Part shown: positions 57,585 through 64,000 of the stretch, piece after piece | Layout of the letters: each line of letters starts with the position of its first letter | Position numbering within the stretch: the stretch's first letter is position 1 | DNA from: an uncultured Gemmatimonadota bacterium | GTDB taxonomy: Bacteria; Gemmatimonadota; Gemmatimonadetes; Gemmatimonadales; Gemmatimonadaceae | Length of the DNA stretch: 64,000 bases | Direction: 5' to 3' | Assembly: GCA_902826615.1 (NCBI GenBank) | Contig: CADEFN010000007.1 | Coordinates: 124,001-188,000, forward strand | Program-made: the position numbers and the translations under genes | The notes under the pieces: model-generated | Told to the model about the DNA's origin: nothing | Seen by the model: only the letters and a program-made list of their open reading frames with translations | The model's database searches: none

Positions 57585-57886
57585 GCCAATACACGCCCCG
57601 GACCGCGCAGGAAGCTGTGCAAACACTCGCCCGTCTCCGTGAGGATATCGAGCAGATCGACCGGCAGATCGTTGAGCTGGTCGTCCAGCGGGCCAAACTT
57701 GCCGAAGAAGCTGGCGCCGCCAAACGCGTCGCCGGGCTCCCACTACTCGACCCGGTACGCGAAGCACGCGTGATGGAGACCGCGGCGGAGTACGCTCGTC
57801 AGGCAGGGATCCCCGATTCCGAGGTCCGGCAGATCTTCCGGCTCCTCATCACCATTGCCCGCAAGTCACAGGAAGCGATGCCGTGA
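57581..57886 (+). CDS. Chorismate mutase, AroQ class
   Basis: A 101-aa all-helical AroQ chorismate mutase. It has LREDIEQIDRQIVELVVQRAKLAEEAGAAKR across residues 19-49, with Arg, Lys and Gln positions of the active site, then VREARVMETAAEYARQ and the last helix FRLLITIARKSQE. It converts chorismate to prephenate. The GTG start overlaps aroF, and its stop overlaps cmoA, whose product uses prephenate. Confidence 0.93.
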   Translation: MSQYTPRTAQEAVQTLARLREDIEQIDRQIVELVVQRAKLAEEAGAAKRVAGLPLLDPVREARVMETAAEYARQAGIPDSEVRQIFRLLITIARKSQEAMP

Positions 57887-58659
57887 CCAGCCCAACAGCA
57901 CAGCCCGGTGCCTCGGCGCCTGATGGCACCAACGGACGCCCCGTCGATCAGATCTTTGCCGTGCCGCAACAGACCACGGATTTCAAGTTCGACTCGCGCA
58001 CGGCGGGTGTCTTTGATGATATGGTCGGGCGCTCTGTCCCGTTCTACCACGAGATCCAGCGCATGACCACCGAGCTGTGCGCTGACTTTGCGGTGCCGGG
58101 AACCAATCTCTACGACCTCGGCTGCGCCACGGCCACCTCGCTCGTGGCCTGCGAACCCGTGGTCCATCCTGACGTGCGGTTTGTCGGCATCGACAACTCC
58201 CAGGAAATGCTCGACAAGGCACGTCTCAAGCTCGATGCGCTGCCGTCGACCCGCCAGCGCGACCTGGTGCTGGGAGATCTGCACGACGATCTTCACATCA
58301 CCAATGCCTCTGTCACACTGCTCACCCTCACACTGCAGTTTGTCAGGCCGCTGCACCGCGAGCGCGTGATTCAGCAAATCGCCGACGGCACCAACCCTCA
58401 GGGGTGCCTGATCCTGGTCGAGAAGCTCACCGAGCAGGATACGATGTTCAACCGGCTCTTCATCAAGTACTACTACGACATGAAACGCCGGCACGGGTAT
58501 TCCGACCTCGAGATCGCCCAGAAGCGCGAGGCGCTCGAAAACGTGCTGATTCCGTATCACCTCGAGGAAAACGAAGCGCTCGTGAAGCGCTGCGGCTTCA
58601 CGAAATTCCTCACGTGGTTCCGCTGGTACAACTTCTGTGGGATGATCGCGGTCAAGTGA
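57883..58659 (+). CDS. cmoA: Carboxy-S-adenosyl-L-methionine synthase CmoA
   Basis: A 258-aa CmoA-like enzyme. Diagnostic stretches are FDDMVGRSVPFYHEI, LYDLGCATATSLV (SAM loop), LTLTLQFVRPLHRERVI and GYSDLEIAQKREALENVL; the last includes the conserved Arg that holds the carboxylate of Cx-SAM in E. coli CmoA. CmoA makes Cx-SAM from SAM and prephenate for tRNA wobble-uridine modification by CmoB. No cmoB is in the window. The GTGA overlap with chorismate mutase places it beside its prephenate source. Confidence 0.87.
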   Translation: MTSPTAQPGASAPDGTNGRPVDQIFAVPQQTTDFKFDSRTAGVFDDMVGRSVPFYHEIQRMTTELCADFAVPGTNLYDLGCATATSLVACEPVVHPDVRFVGIDNSQEMLDKARLKLDALPSTRQRDLVLGDLHDDLHITNASVTLLTLTLQFVRPLHRERVIQQIADGTNPQGCLILVEKLTEQDTMFNRLFIKYYYDMKRRHGYSDLEIAQKREALENVLIPYHLEENEALVKRCGFTKFLTWFRWYNFCGMIAVK

Positions 58660-59432
58660 CGGCCGGCTCAGCGCGCGTTTCCCCCGCCCTCCCGTACAAT
58701 CCGGACTGGCTCGTCAGGCTCGGCAACCTGGTCTTCAAGACCCGTGACCTGCTGTTTCCGGTTGTTCTCATCGGTCTCGTCGCCGCGACCACGCCGGCCC
58801 TCATGCATGGAGACCTCATACAGGCGCGCCGGGTCGACCTGCTCGGTGTGCTGGTGGCCGTCGCCGGTCAGGTGCTCCGCGTCGCGGTGATCGGGTATCG
58901 CTACATCGTGCGCGGTGGCCGCAACCGGCAAGTGTATGCCGAAGGGCTGGTGACCACCGGCTTCTTCAGCCTGAGTCGCAACCCGCTCTATGTTGGCAAC
59001 CTCCTGATCCTGCTCGGCCTGCACCTCATCTGGCACAGCATCGGCATGCTGGCGATCGGCATTCCATTCTTCCTCCTCGGCTATCGCGCGATCGTGGCGG
59101 CGGAGGAGACCTATCTCGGAAAGCAGTATGGCGACGAGTACGCCGCGTACTGTGCGCGTGTCCCGCGATGGTGGCCGCGACTTGGCGGCATCAAGGCCGC
59201 GACCGCCGGAATGACTTTCAATTGGCCGCGCGTGGTTATCAAGGAGTATGGGAGCGCCGCGTACTGGATTGCCGGTGCTCTGGTGCTCCTGATGATGAAG
59301 GCGCGCTTTTACGCGGCTCGCGAGGGAGCTGCCCTTCCCTCGAGGACGCCCTACCTCGCGGGTATTGGGGTGGTGGTCGTGCTGTGGGCCACTGCCCGTT
59401 ACCTCAAGAAGAGCAAGACCCTGCGGGAGTAA
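58656..59432 (+). CDS. ICMT/PEMT-like membrane methyltransferase, long form
   Basis: A 258-aa polytopic protein. Helices fill residues 30-140; the SAM signature is GFFSLSRNPLYVGNLL and the following EETYLGKQYGDEYAAYCARVPRWWP. A C-terminal extension (about 195-255) has two further hydrophobic segments. The family methylates isoprenylcysteine or lipids; the substrate here is unknown. GTG at 58656 overlaps the cmoA stop, closing the aroF-CM-cmoA unit. Confidence 0.82.
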   Translation: MTAGSARVSPALPYNPDWLVRLGNLVFKTRDLLFPVVLIGLVAATTPALMHGDLIQARRVDLLGVLVAVAGQVLRVAVIGYRYIVRGGRNRQVYAEGLVTTGFFSLSRNPLYVGNLLILLGLHLIWHSIGMLAIGIPFFLLGYRAIVAAEETYLGKQYGDEYAAYCARVPRWWPRLGGIKAATAGMTFNWPRVVIKEYGSAAYWIAGALVLLMMKARFYAAREGAALPSRTPYLAGIGVVVVLWATARYLKKSKTLRE

Positions 59433-59467
59433 GTCCGGCTTGCGGTCGAAAGGCCTTCCGGTGACCG

Positions 59468-60634
59468 TCAGACCTCCAGTGCGGTGAGCAGCGCTTGGGC
59501 GAGCGAGTCGACGGGCTCCAGGCCCACATGAAGCCTGATGAGGTTGTCGAGGGCACTGGTCCCGACGGTGCGTGTGATGTTGGGCCCGCCCGGCCGTACA
59601 GCGGGCATGACCAGGCTCTCGTACCCGCCCCACGAGTAGCCAAGTGAGAAGGGTCCGTCCGTGATGAGGCGGTCGACAAAACGCGCAACGGCCTGCACAT
59701 CCGCCGCACCACCCGCGCGGTCAAGAAGCCGAAAGGCAAACAACCCATTGCTTCCGGAGTAGTCGCGTTTCCAGATGGCGTGACCCGGGCACTCCGGGAA
59801 CGCCGGGTGGAGCACTGCCCCCACCCTGGGGTGCGCCTTGAGCAAGGTGGCAACCTTGAGCGCGGCGGCCTCGTGGTGCCGCAAGCGAATATCCACACTG
59901 CGTGCACCGCGCAGGGCAAGGAAGGCCTCGTCGGCATTGGTATTCATGCCTAACGCGATGGCTGTCTCCCTTGTCAACTTCCATGAACGCGACCCTGCAA
60001 CTACTGCTCCTGCAAGCAGATCAGCATGTCCGCCCCAGTACTTCGTCAGGGGAACTACCGAGATATCAACATCGTGTGCAAGGGGAGAAAACAGCCCCGG
60101 CGAGCCCCAGGCATTGTCCATCACCACATGTACATCATCACGCTTGGCCCGGATTGCAGCGACCATTGCGGGGACATCCTCAAACTCGAAGGTGAAGCTC
60201 CCCGGACTTTCGATGAACACGGCGCAAGTGGACTCCAGCATGAGCGTCGCAATGCCCGCACCGATACCCGGCTCGTAGTACTGCGTTTGGACGCCGAGGC
60301 GCTTGAGGACGGTGTCGCAGAATTCACGCGTCGGTCCGTAGGTGGAGTCGGGCACCAGCAGGTGCGACCCTGCTTTCACCACGGTCAGCAGCGCCAGGGT
60401 CACCGCGCCGAGCCCGCTGGGGGCGAAGACCACGCCAGCCCCGCCCTCCCTCTTCAGGATTTCGTCCGCGAGTGCCTTGGTGGTCGGCGTGCCAATAGTG
60501 CCGTACATCGTCGCGTCCCGATCGCCGGACATCATGGCGGAGGTGACGGTATCCAGCTGCGCCAGCGAGTCGAAGAGGACCGTCGACGTGCGATGCAGCG
60601 GCGGATTGGGCGTTCGAAATCGGCTGTTGTTCAT
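59468..60634 (-). CDS. Cystathionine beta-lyase/trans-sulfuration PLP enzyme
   Basis: A 388-aa fold-type I PLP enzyme of the Cys/Met metabolism family. It has NPPLHRTSTVLFDS, MYGTIGTPTTKALADEIL, the PLP-phosphate Gly-rich APSGLGAVTLAL, VVMDNAWGSPG and the Schiff-base Lys in PLTKYWGGHADLL. C-terminal SLGYSWGGYESLVMP is typical of MetC. Most likely it cleaves cystathionine to homocysteine; gamma-lyase activity cannot be excluded. Transcribed alone, convergent with the aro/cmoA unit. Confidence 0.88.
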   Translation of the reverse strand: MNNSRFRTPNPPLHRTSTVLFDSLAQLDTVTSAMMSGDRDATMYGTIGTPTTKALADEILKREGGAGVVFAPSGLGAVTLALLTVVKAGSHLLVPDSTYGPTREFCDTVLKRLGVQTQYYEPGIGAGIATLMLESTCAVFIESPGSFTFEFEDVPAMVAAIRAKRDDVHVVMDNAWGSPGLFSPLAHDVDISVVPLTKYWGGHADLLAGAVVAGSRSWKLTRETAIALGMNTNADEAFLALRGARSVDIRLRHHEAAALKVATLLKAHPRVGAVLHPAFPECPGHAIWKRDYSGSNGLFAFRLLDRAGGAADVQAVARFVDRLITDGPFSLGYSWGGYESLVMPAVRPGGPNITRTVGTSALDNLIRLHVGLEPVDSLAQALLTALEV

Positions 60635-60680
60635 GGGATGGCTGATACCGCCGGAAGCGCTCCTGCGGAAGTCCGTACGC

Positions 60681-60721
60681 GCACGAAGCCCCAGCCGGTT
60701 GTGCCGACTGGGGCTTCGTGC
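60681..60721 (-). terminator. Hairpin terminator of tmRNA
   Basis: A perfect 14-bp stem (GCACGAAGCCCCAG and complement) with a 13-nt loop, 7 nt past the mature tmRNA 3' end. No T-tract follows, so termination may need a factor. Confidence 0.75.
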
Positions 60722-60727
60722 TTCAGG

Positions 60728-61087
60728 TGGAGGCGCGGGGATTCGAACCCCGGTCCGAGATTAGATCGACCACAGCATCTACGTGCGTAGCTCACCGATT
60801 AAGGTCTGCAGCAACTGGCCAGTGAGCGGCCCACTACTGCACAAGCCTCCTTGAATTTTCGCCCGGCGCCAAGAGGCGCGACACCAGACTATCCCGATAT
60901 TGCGATACTCCGGACGCCGCCTCGGGCGGGCTTCATCAGGAGCAAGGCTTACAGCAACTCCGAAGAGTTACGCAGCCAGGGCCATTTCAGTGTTGGCAGT
61001 TGTAGGTTTGCCGAGGGTTTTACCAGGACCCAGCACCTGGGCACGCAGCCACAGCTTCACCGACCCCGTCGAGTCCAAGTCGCCCCC
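60728..61087 (-). ncRNA. ssrA: tmRNA (SsrA), one-piece
   Basis: A 360-nt tmRNA for ribosome rescue. The 5' end GGGGGCGACTTGGACTCGAC pairs its first seven bases with CGCCTCC near the 3' end (one G-U pair), followed by the discriminator A. The T-arm has GGTTCGAATCCCC. The tag frame at 60971-60997 reads Ala-Asn-Thr-Glu-Met-Ala-Leu-Ala-Ala, then TAA at 60968-60970, a normal proteolysis tag ending ALAA. The 3' CCA is not fully encoded (ACC then T), so CCA addition is needed. A strong promoter lies just upstream and a hairpin follows. Confidence 0.97.
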
Positions 61088-61113
61088 GATGATACCGATG
61101 TACAACACTGCGA

Positions 61114-61141
61114 ATCTTACGCGGTTCCGGGGCCAAGTCAA
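61114..61141 (-). promoter_or_regulatory. Sigma-70 promoter of tmRNA
   Basis: On the minus strand -35 TTGACT (61141-61136), a 16-nt spacer and -10 TAAGAT (61119-61114). The predicted transcript starts about 20 nt before the mature tmRNA 5' end, leaving a leader for RNase P to remove. Confidence 0.75.
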
Positions 61142-61239
61142 CGGCCCTTAGTGAAGGAAGTACAGGAGGTGAGGCACCACAAAGCTCCGTCTGCCAACAA
61201 CTTCCCATCACTCGCCTAATCAGGATGCTACCCCGTGGC

Positions 61240-61992
61240 TCACAAGGCCGAGAGTATCCGCGACGCGGCTACGGCGGCGCCAAAGCCGTTGTCGATATTC
61301 ACGACGGTGACGCCGGCAGCACACGAATTGAGCGCAGTGAGCAACGGCGCTATGCCGCCAAACGCCGCGCCATAGCCCACGCTGGTGGGCACGGCAATCA
61401 CGGGACAGGCAACAAGCCCCCCGACCACGGACGGCAAGGCGCCGTCCATCCCGGCCACCACAATGATCACACGTGCGTCCCGCAACTCAGCGGAGCGCGA
61501 CAACAGTCGGTGGATCCCGGCAACGCCGACATCGGTAACCCGCCGGACTTCACCACCTAACGCCATAACGGTTTCCGAGGCCTCCTCGGCCACCGGCAGG
61601 TCGCTGGTGCCCGCCGTAATGACCAGCACCTCACCGCGGCCACTTTGTGCTCGCTGGGTCCCGGCCAGGAAGGCGGTACGTGCGACGGGGTTGACTCGCA
61701 CGCCGGGAAAGGTGTCCAGCAATGCGACCTGCGCGACCACCTCTACCCTGGTGACCAGAAAGCCGTCGCCACGCGAAGCAATACGCTCGGCGATTCCCAC
61801 CACCTGCTCCGCCGTTTTGCCGGCGCCGAAAATCACTTCCGGGTATCCCTGCCTGAGCGCGCGATGATGGTCAACGGTCGCGTACTCCAGCGACTCGAAC
61901 GGCTCAATGGCCAGCTGGGCGAGCGCTGCCGCGGGGCTCAGCTGGCCTGACGCGACCTGATCGAGGATCGCGCGGGCGCGTTCGGGAATCAC
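61240..61992 (-). CDS. larB: Nickel-pincer cofactor biosynthesis protein LarB
   Basis: A 250-aa LarB. The C-terminal half is PurE-like (ITAGTSDLPVAEEA, VVAGMDGALPSVVGGL, PTSVGYGAAFGG, NIDNGFGAA). LarB carboxylates and hydrolyses nicotinate adenine dinucleotide at the start of nickel-pincer cofactor synthesis for lactate racemase and relatives. larA, larC and larE are not in the window. The start overlaps the dusB stop by 4 nt. Confidence 0.93.
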   Translation of the reverse strand: MIPERARAILDQVASGQLSPAAALAQLAIEPFESLEYATVDHHRALRQGYPEVIFGAGKTAEQVVGIAERIASRGDGFLVTRVEVVAQVALLDTFPGVRVNPVARTAFLAGTQRAQSGRGEVLVITAGTSDLPVAEEASETVMALGGEVRRVTDVGVAGIHRLLSRSAELRDARVIIVVAGMDGALPSVVGGLVACPVIAVPTSVGYGAAFGGIAPLLTALNSCAAGVTVVNIDNGFGAAVAASRILSAL

Positions 61993-63011
61993 GCCTCGAC
62001 CGACTCCAGATCGGCGTCCGGGATCACCTCTTCACCGACCGGACCACGCCGCAGGTAGCGCTCGAAAATTCCCTCGACTTCGCCAAAGCTGTTGACCGCG
62101 TGTAGCTGCTTGCGCAACTCGGAGGAACCCGGGAGTCCTTTGACGTACCAGCCCAGGTGTTTACGGAACTCAATCGCGGCCCCTTCGGGATCGGCCTCGT
62201 ATTCCTGCACCATCCGGGCGTGGCTGAGCGCGATTGCAAAGCGCTCCTCAACGCTTGGCGTCGCGGGCATAGGCAAGCCTTCGATAAGTGCACGCGCCTG
62301 CGTGAAGATCCACGGCTGACCAAACGAGCCGCGCGCAATCATCAACGCATCGGCCTTTGTCTCGTGATACATGCGCAACACATCATGCGGTGTCTTGATA
62401 TCCCCATTGCCGATGACCGGTATGGAGAGCGCCGCTTTCACGGCCGCGATCTCCTCCCATCGGGCGGCACCCGTATACATCTGGGTGCGGGTGCGAGGGT
62501 GCAACGTCAGCACGGCGGCGCCGGCGTCCTGACATCGAAGCCCGATCTTCACCGGGTCGCGCATCTCCTCACTCCATCCGCTGCGAATCTTCACCGTGAC
62601 CGGCAAATGCGTGCCGGCACGTACCGCGCGAATGACTTCCTGTACAAGATCGAGGTCCTTCAAGCACCCGGATCCACCATTGCGACGGACCACCTTCTTC
62701 ACCGGGCATCCGAAGTTGATGTCGATGAATTCGGGCTGAAAGACATCAGTGACGAGTGCCGCGGCCTCGCGCATGGCGACTGGATCGGCGCCAAATATCT
62801 GGACGCCAATCGTGCGCTCGTCGGCGCCAAACCGGAGCTTGGCGACCGTGGCTGGATTCTCTCGCCGGATGCCTTCGGCAGACAAAAACTCCGTCACTAC
62901 CACGTCCGCGCCAAAGCGGCGACAAAGACGCCGAAAGGGCGATTCCGACACCCCGGCCATGGGTGCCAGGAAGAGGGGTACGCGATAGGGCACGGGGTAC
63001 GGAAAGGCCAT
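61989..63011 (-). CDS. dus: tRNA-dihydrouridine synthase, DusB type
   Basis: A 340-aa flavin-dependent Dus. It has LAPMAGVSESPFRRLCRRFGAD, VQIFGADPVAMREAA, the catalytic Cys in DINFGCPVKKVVRRNGGSG, PVTVKIRSGW, LHPRTRTQMYTG and IGNGDIKTPHD. ATG at 63011 gives the family N-terminus (MAFPYPVPYRVPLFLAPM); the upstream frame is not coding. Divergent from ptsN. Confidence 0.95.
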   Translation of the reverse strand: MAFPYPVPYRVPLFLAPMAGVSESPFRRLCRRFGADVVVTEFLSAEGIRRENPATVAKLRFGADERTIGVQIFGADPVAMREAAALVTDVFQPEFIDINFGCPVKKVVRRNGGSGCLKDLDLVQEVIRAVRAGTHLPVTVKIRSGWSEEMRDPVKIGLRCQDAGAAVLTLHPRTRTQMYTGAARWEEIAAVKAALSIPVIGNGDIKTPHDVLRMYHETKADALMIARGSFGQPWIFTQARALIEGLPMPATPSVEERFAIALSHARMVQEYEADPEGAAIEFRKHLGWYVKGLPGSSELRKQLHAVNSFGEVEGIFERYLRRGPVGEEVIPDADLESVEA

Positions 63012-63178
63012 ATTTTGGAACCTAATGGCGCCCGAAAACGGTTGCAACGTGAAGATTTGACAGCACTTGCAGGCTCCGGTAGGTTGCGATTCGTCGACGG
63101 GCGGACGTACGGGCGTACGGACGTACCAGGTTTTTTGGGGCCGCATCAAGCCCCCGTCCCATCGCCACATCAGGGATC

Positions 63179-63631
63179 ATGGAATTGCGAGAGTTCTTCT
63201 CTGAAGACGCCATCAAGCTCGACCTCGAAGGCAACTCCAAGGACGAAGTACTCAAGGAGCTGATCGGGCTGCTCAAGCTCGACGAAAAGTCCGAAGGTAT
63301 GCTCTTCAAGATGCTCAAACGCCGTGAGAACCTCGGCTCGACTGGCATCGGACGCAGCATCGCCATTCCGCATTGCCGGTCGCTGGTCGTCAACAAGCTT
63401 CGTGTGGCGTTTGGCCGGAAGGCGGAAGGCCTCGACTTCCGGGCGATCGATGAAAAGCCCGTCAAGTTCTGCTTCCTGATCGTCGCCCCGCCACTCGAAG
63501 TGTCCAACCAGTATCTGCCGGTACTCGGCAAGATTGCGCAGTTCAGCAAGGAAGCCGATGTGCCCGACCGGCTGCTTCAGATCACCAGCCCGGCCGAGTT
63601 CATGGCGCTTCTCGAAGAAAAGGGCGTCTAG
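63179..63631 (+). CDS. PTS EIIA-Ntr-like protein (PtsN family)
   Basis: A 150-aa PTS EIIA type-2 domain. The phospho-acceptor is His65 in GIGRSIAIPHCRS; also KLDLEGNSKDEVLKELIGLL at the start and FCFLIVAPP in the core. EIIA-Ntr proteins act in nitrogen, potassium and stress regulation rather than sugar uptake. No EIIB/EIIC is nearby. Its TAG stop shares CTAG with the convergent MATE gene. Confidence 0.88.
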   Translation: MELREFFSEDAIKLDLEGNSKDEVLKELIGLLKLDEKSEGMLFKMLKRRENLGSTGIGRSIAIPHCRSLVVNKLRVAFGRKAEGLDFRAIDEKPVKFCFLIVAPPLEVSNQYLPVLGKIAQFSKEADVPDRLLQITSPAEFMALLEEKGV

Positions 63632-64000
63632 CGCTCGACGCGCTCGAGGGCCCCGCCGAGGCGTGTGTGTACCCGCCACGCAAGCAGACCCGCCACAACC
63701 ATCAGGCACACCACGAGCCCCCACCAGACTCCGGCGGGGCCCATGCCTAACGAAAAGGCGAGCACTGCAGACACCGGCAGGCCGACGACACCAAAACCCA
63801 GCAGGTTGAGCCACATGGGGACGCGCGTGTCACCCGCGCCCCTGAGGATTCCACTGGCCACACCCTGAACGCCGTCAAACACCTGGAAGGCCGCGGCGAT
63901 CGGCAGGAGGCTGGTGGCCATGGCGACCACCTCGACCTCGGTGCTGAAAATTGCGGCGAGGGAGCCTGGGACCAGAGAAATGATCGACGCCGAGAGGGCC
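63628..64000 (-). CDS. MATE-family efflux transporter, C-terminal part (runs off the window)
   Basis: The last 123 codons of a MATE transporter; the frame is open to position 64000. It has PIAAAFQVFDGVQGVASGILRGAGDTRVPMW spread over residues typical of helices 10-11, then two more helices (VVGLPVSAVLAF and WWGLVVCLMVVAGLL) and a short Arg/Glu tail. MATE proteins export drugs or metabolites with Na+ or H+. The N-terminal two-thirds is outside the window. Confidence 0.88.
   Translation of the reverse strand, partial: ALSASIISLVPGSLAAIFSTEVEVVAMATSLLPIAAAFQVFDGVQGVASGILRGAGDTRVPMWLNLLGFGVVGLPVSAVLAFSLGMGPAGVWWGLVVCLMVVAGLLAWRVHTRLGGALERVER

Larger units (their letters stand above)
3038..63752. 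repeat. Dispersed over-represented word CGTTAGG (26 copies by eye)
   Basis: Copies start at 3038, 3763, 7254, 7650, 11743, 16722, 18233, 20694, 22610, 23477, 26818, 30990, 32099, 35494, 36061, 38765, 40823, 42604, 43719, 45227, 49056, 53422, 56321, 59948, 61555 and 63745 (either strand, coordinates of the 8-mer). 17 are CGTTAGGC, eight CGTTAGGT and one CGTTAGGG. In 24 the word follows the gene strand and is read in frame as TTA GGN (Leu-Gly); 30990 and 42604 are the exceptions. Confidence 0.75.

Noticed and set aside
59433-59467. Terminator between the aro/cmoA unit and the metC-like gene
   Set aside because: Only a 5-bp CGGTC/GACCG pairing with no T-tract, too weak to annotate.
1-64000. CRISPR arrays, prophage, transposases, rRNA or tRNA genes
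   Set aside because: None seen on either strand; the only tRNA-like T-arm belongs to the tmRNA.

Overview
The window is 64 kb of GC-rich (roughly two-thirds G+C), densely coding bacterial chromosome. Gene content, heavy use of GTG starts and very frequent ATGA/GTGA 4-nt stop-start overlaps suggest a Gemmatimonadota-like bacterium (Gemmatimonas and relatives). That assignment is an inference from gene content and style; no rRNA is present to confirm it. I see no prophage, insertion sequence, CRISPR array or tRNA gene, so this is housekeeping and metabolic chromosome rather than an island.

Left part (1-15 kb): an ECF sigma / zinc anti-sigma / periplasmic Spy-CnrX-like module (minus strand); a coupled pair of exported amidohydrolases, the second lacking every metal ligand of the first; the rng-rplU-rpmA group; a prenylcysteine-methyltransferase-like protein with an acyl-CoA dehydrogenase; a membrane hybrid histidine kinase; a U32 rRNA-hydroxylase-type protein; and hypA-hypB with no hydrogenase.

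15-29 kb (minus strand): a branched acyl-CoA block. A stand-alone B12-binding mutase subunit, a biotin-dependent carboxyltransferase, a split AtuA protein and a 55-aa membrane protein form one coupled unit. The mutase large subunit and its MeaB G-protein end a second long unit that begins with VanZ, aspS, phoH, ybeY and two CBS/CNNM membrane proteins. Active-site residues of the large subunit match isobutyryl-CoA mutase rather than methylmalonyl-CoA mutase. A 27-bp perfect inverted repeat built of 9-bp units lies between the large subunit and a methyltransferase gene.

29-43 kb: rlmN, then a trp region in which signalling genes are interleaved with biosynthesis. The order of transcription is trpC-trpF-trpB-HEAT-(HD-GYP)-trpA-(GAF/MCP)-YqeK-LytR_C, and separately GAF/coiled-coil-trpD, with lexA between them on the other strand.

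43-59 kb (plus strand): a near-continuous operon truA-degP-purB-purC-psd-pssA-purS-purQ-zinc ribbon-purL-purF-ppdK, followed by DAHP synthase-chorismate mutase-cmoA-methyltransferase. In the second group prephenate made by one enzyme is the known cofactor source of the next. 59-64 kb: metC-like lyase, tmRNA with promoter and terminator, larB-dusB, ptsN and the end of a MATE transporter.

Genome-scale signals: the word CGTTAGG occurs 26 times by eye, 24 of them as an in-frame Leu-Gly (TTA GGN), and TTA codons are otherwise almost absent. The hexamer TAGCTT occurs five times, always just upstream of a gene, and looks like a recurrent -10 element.
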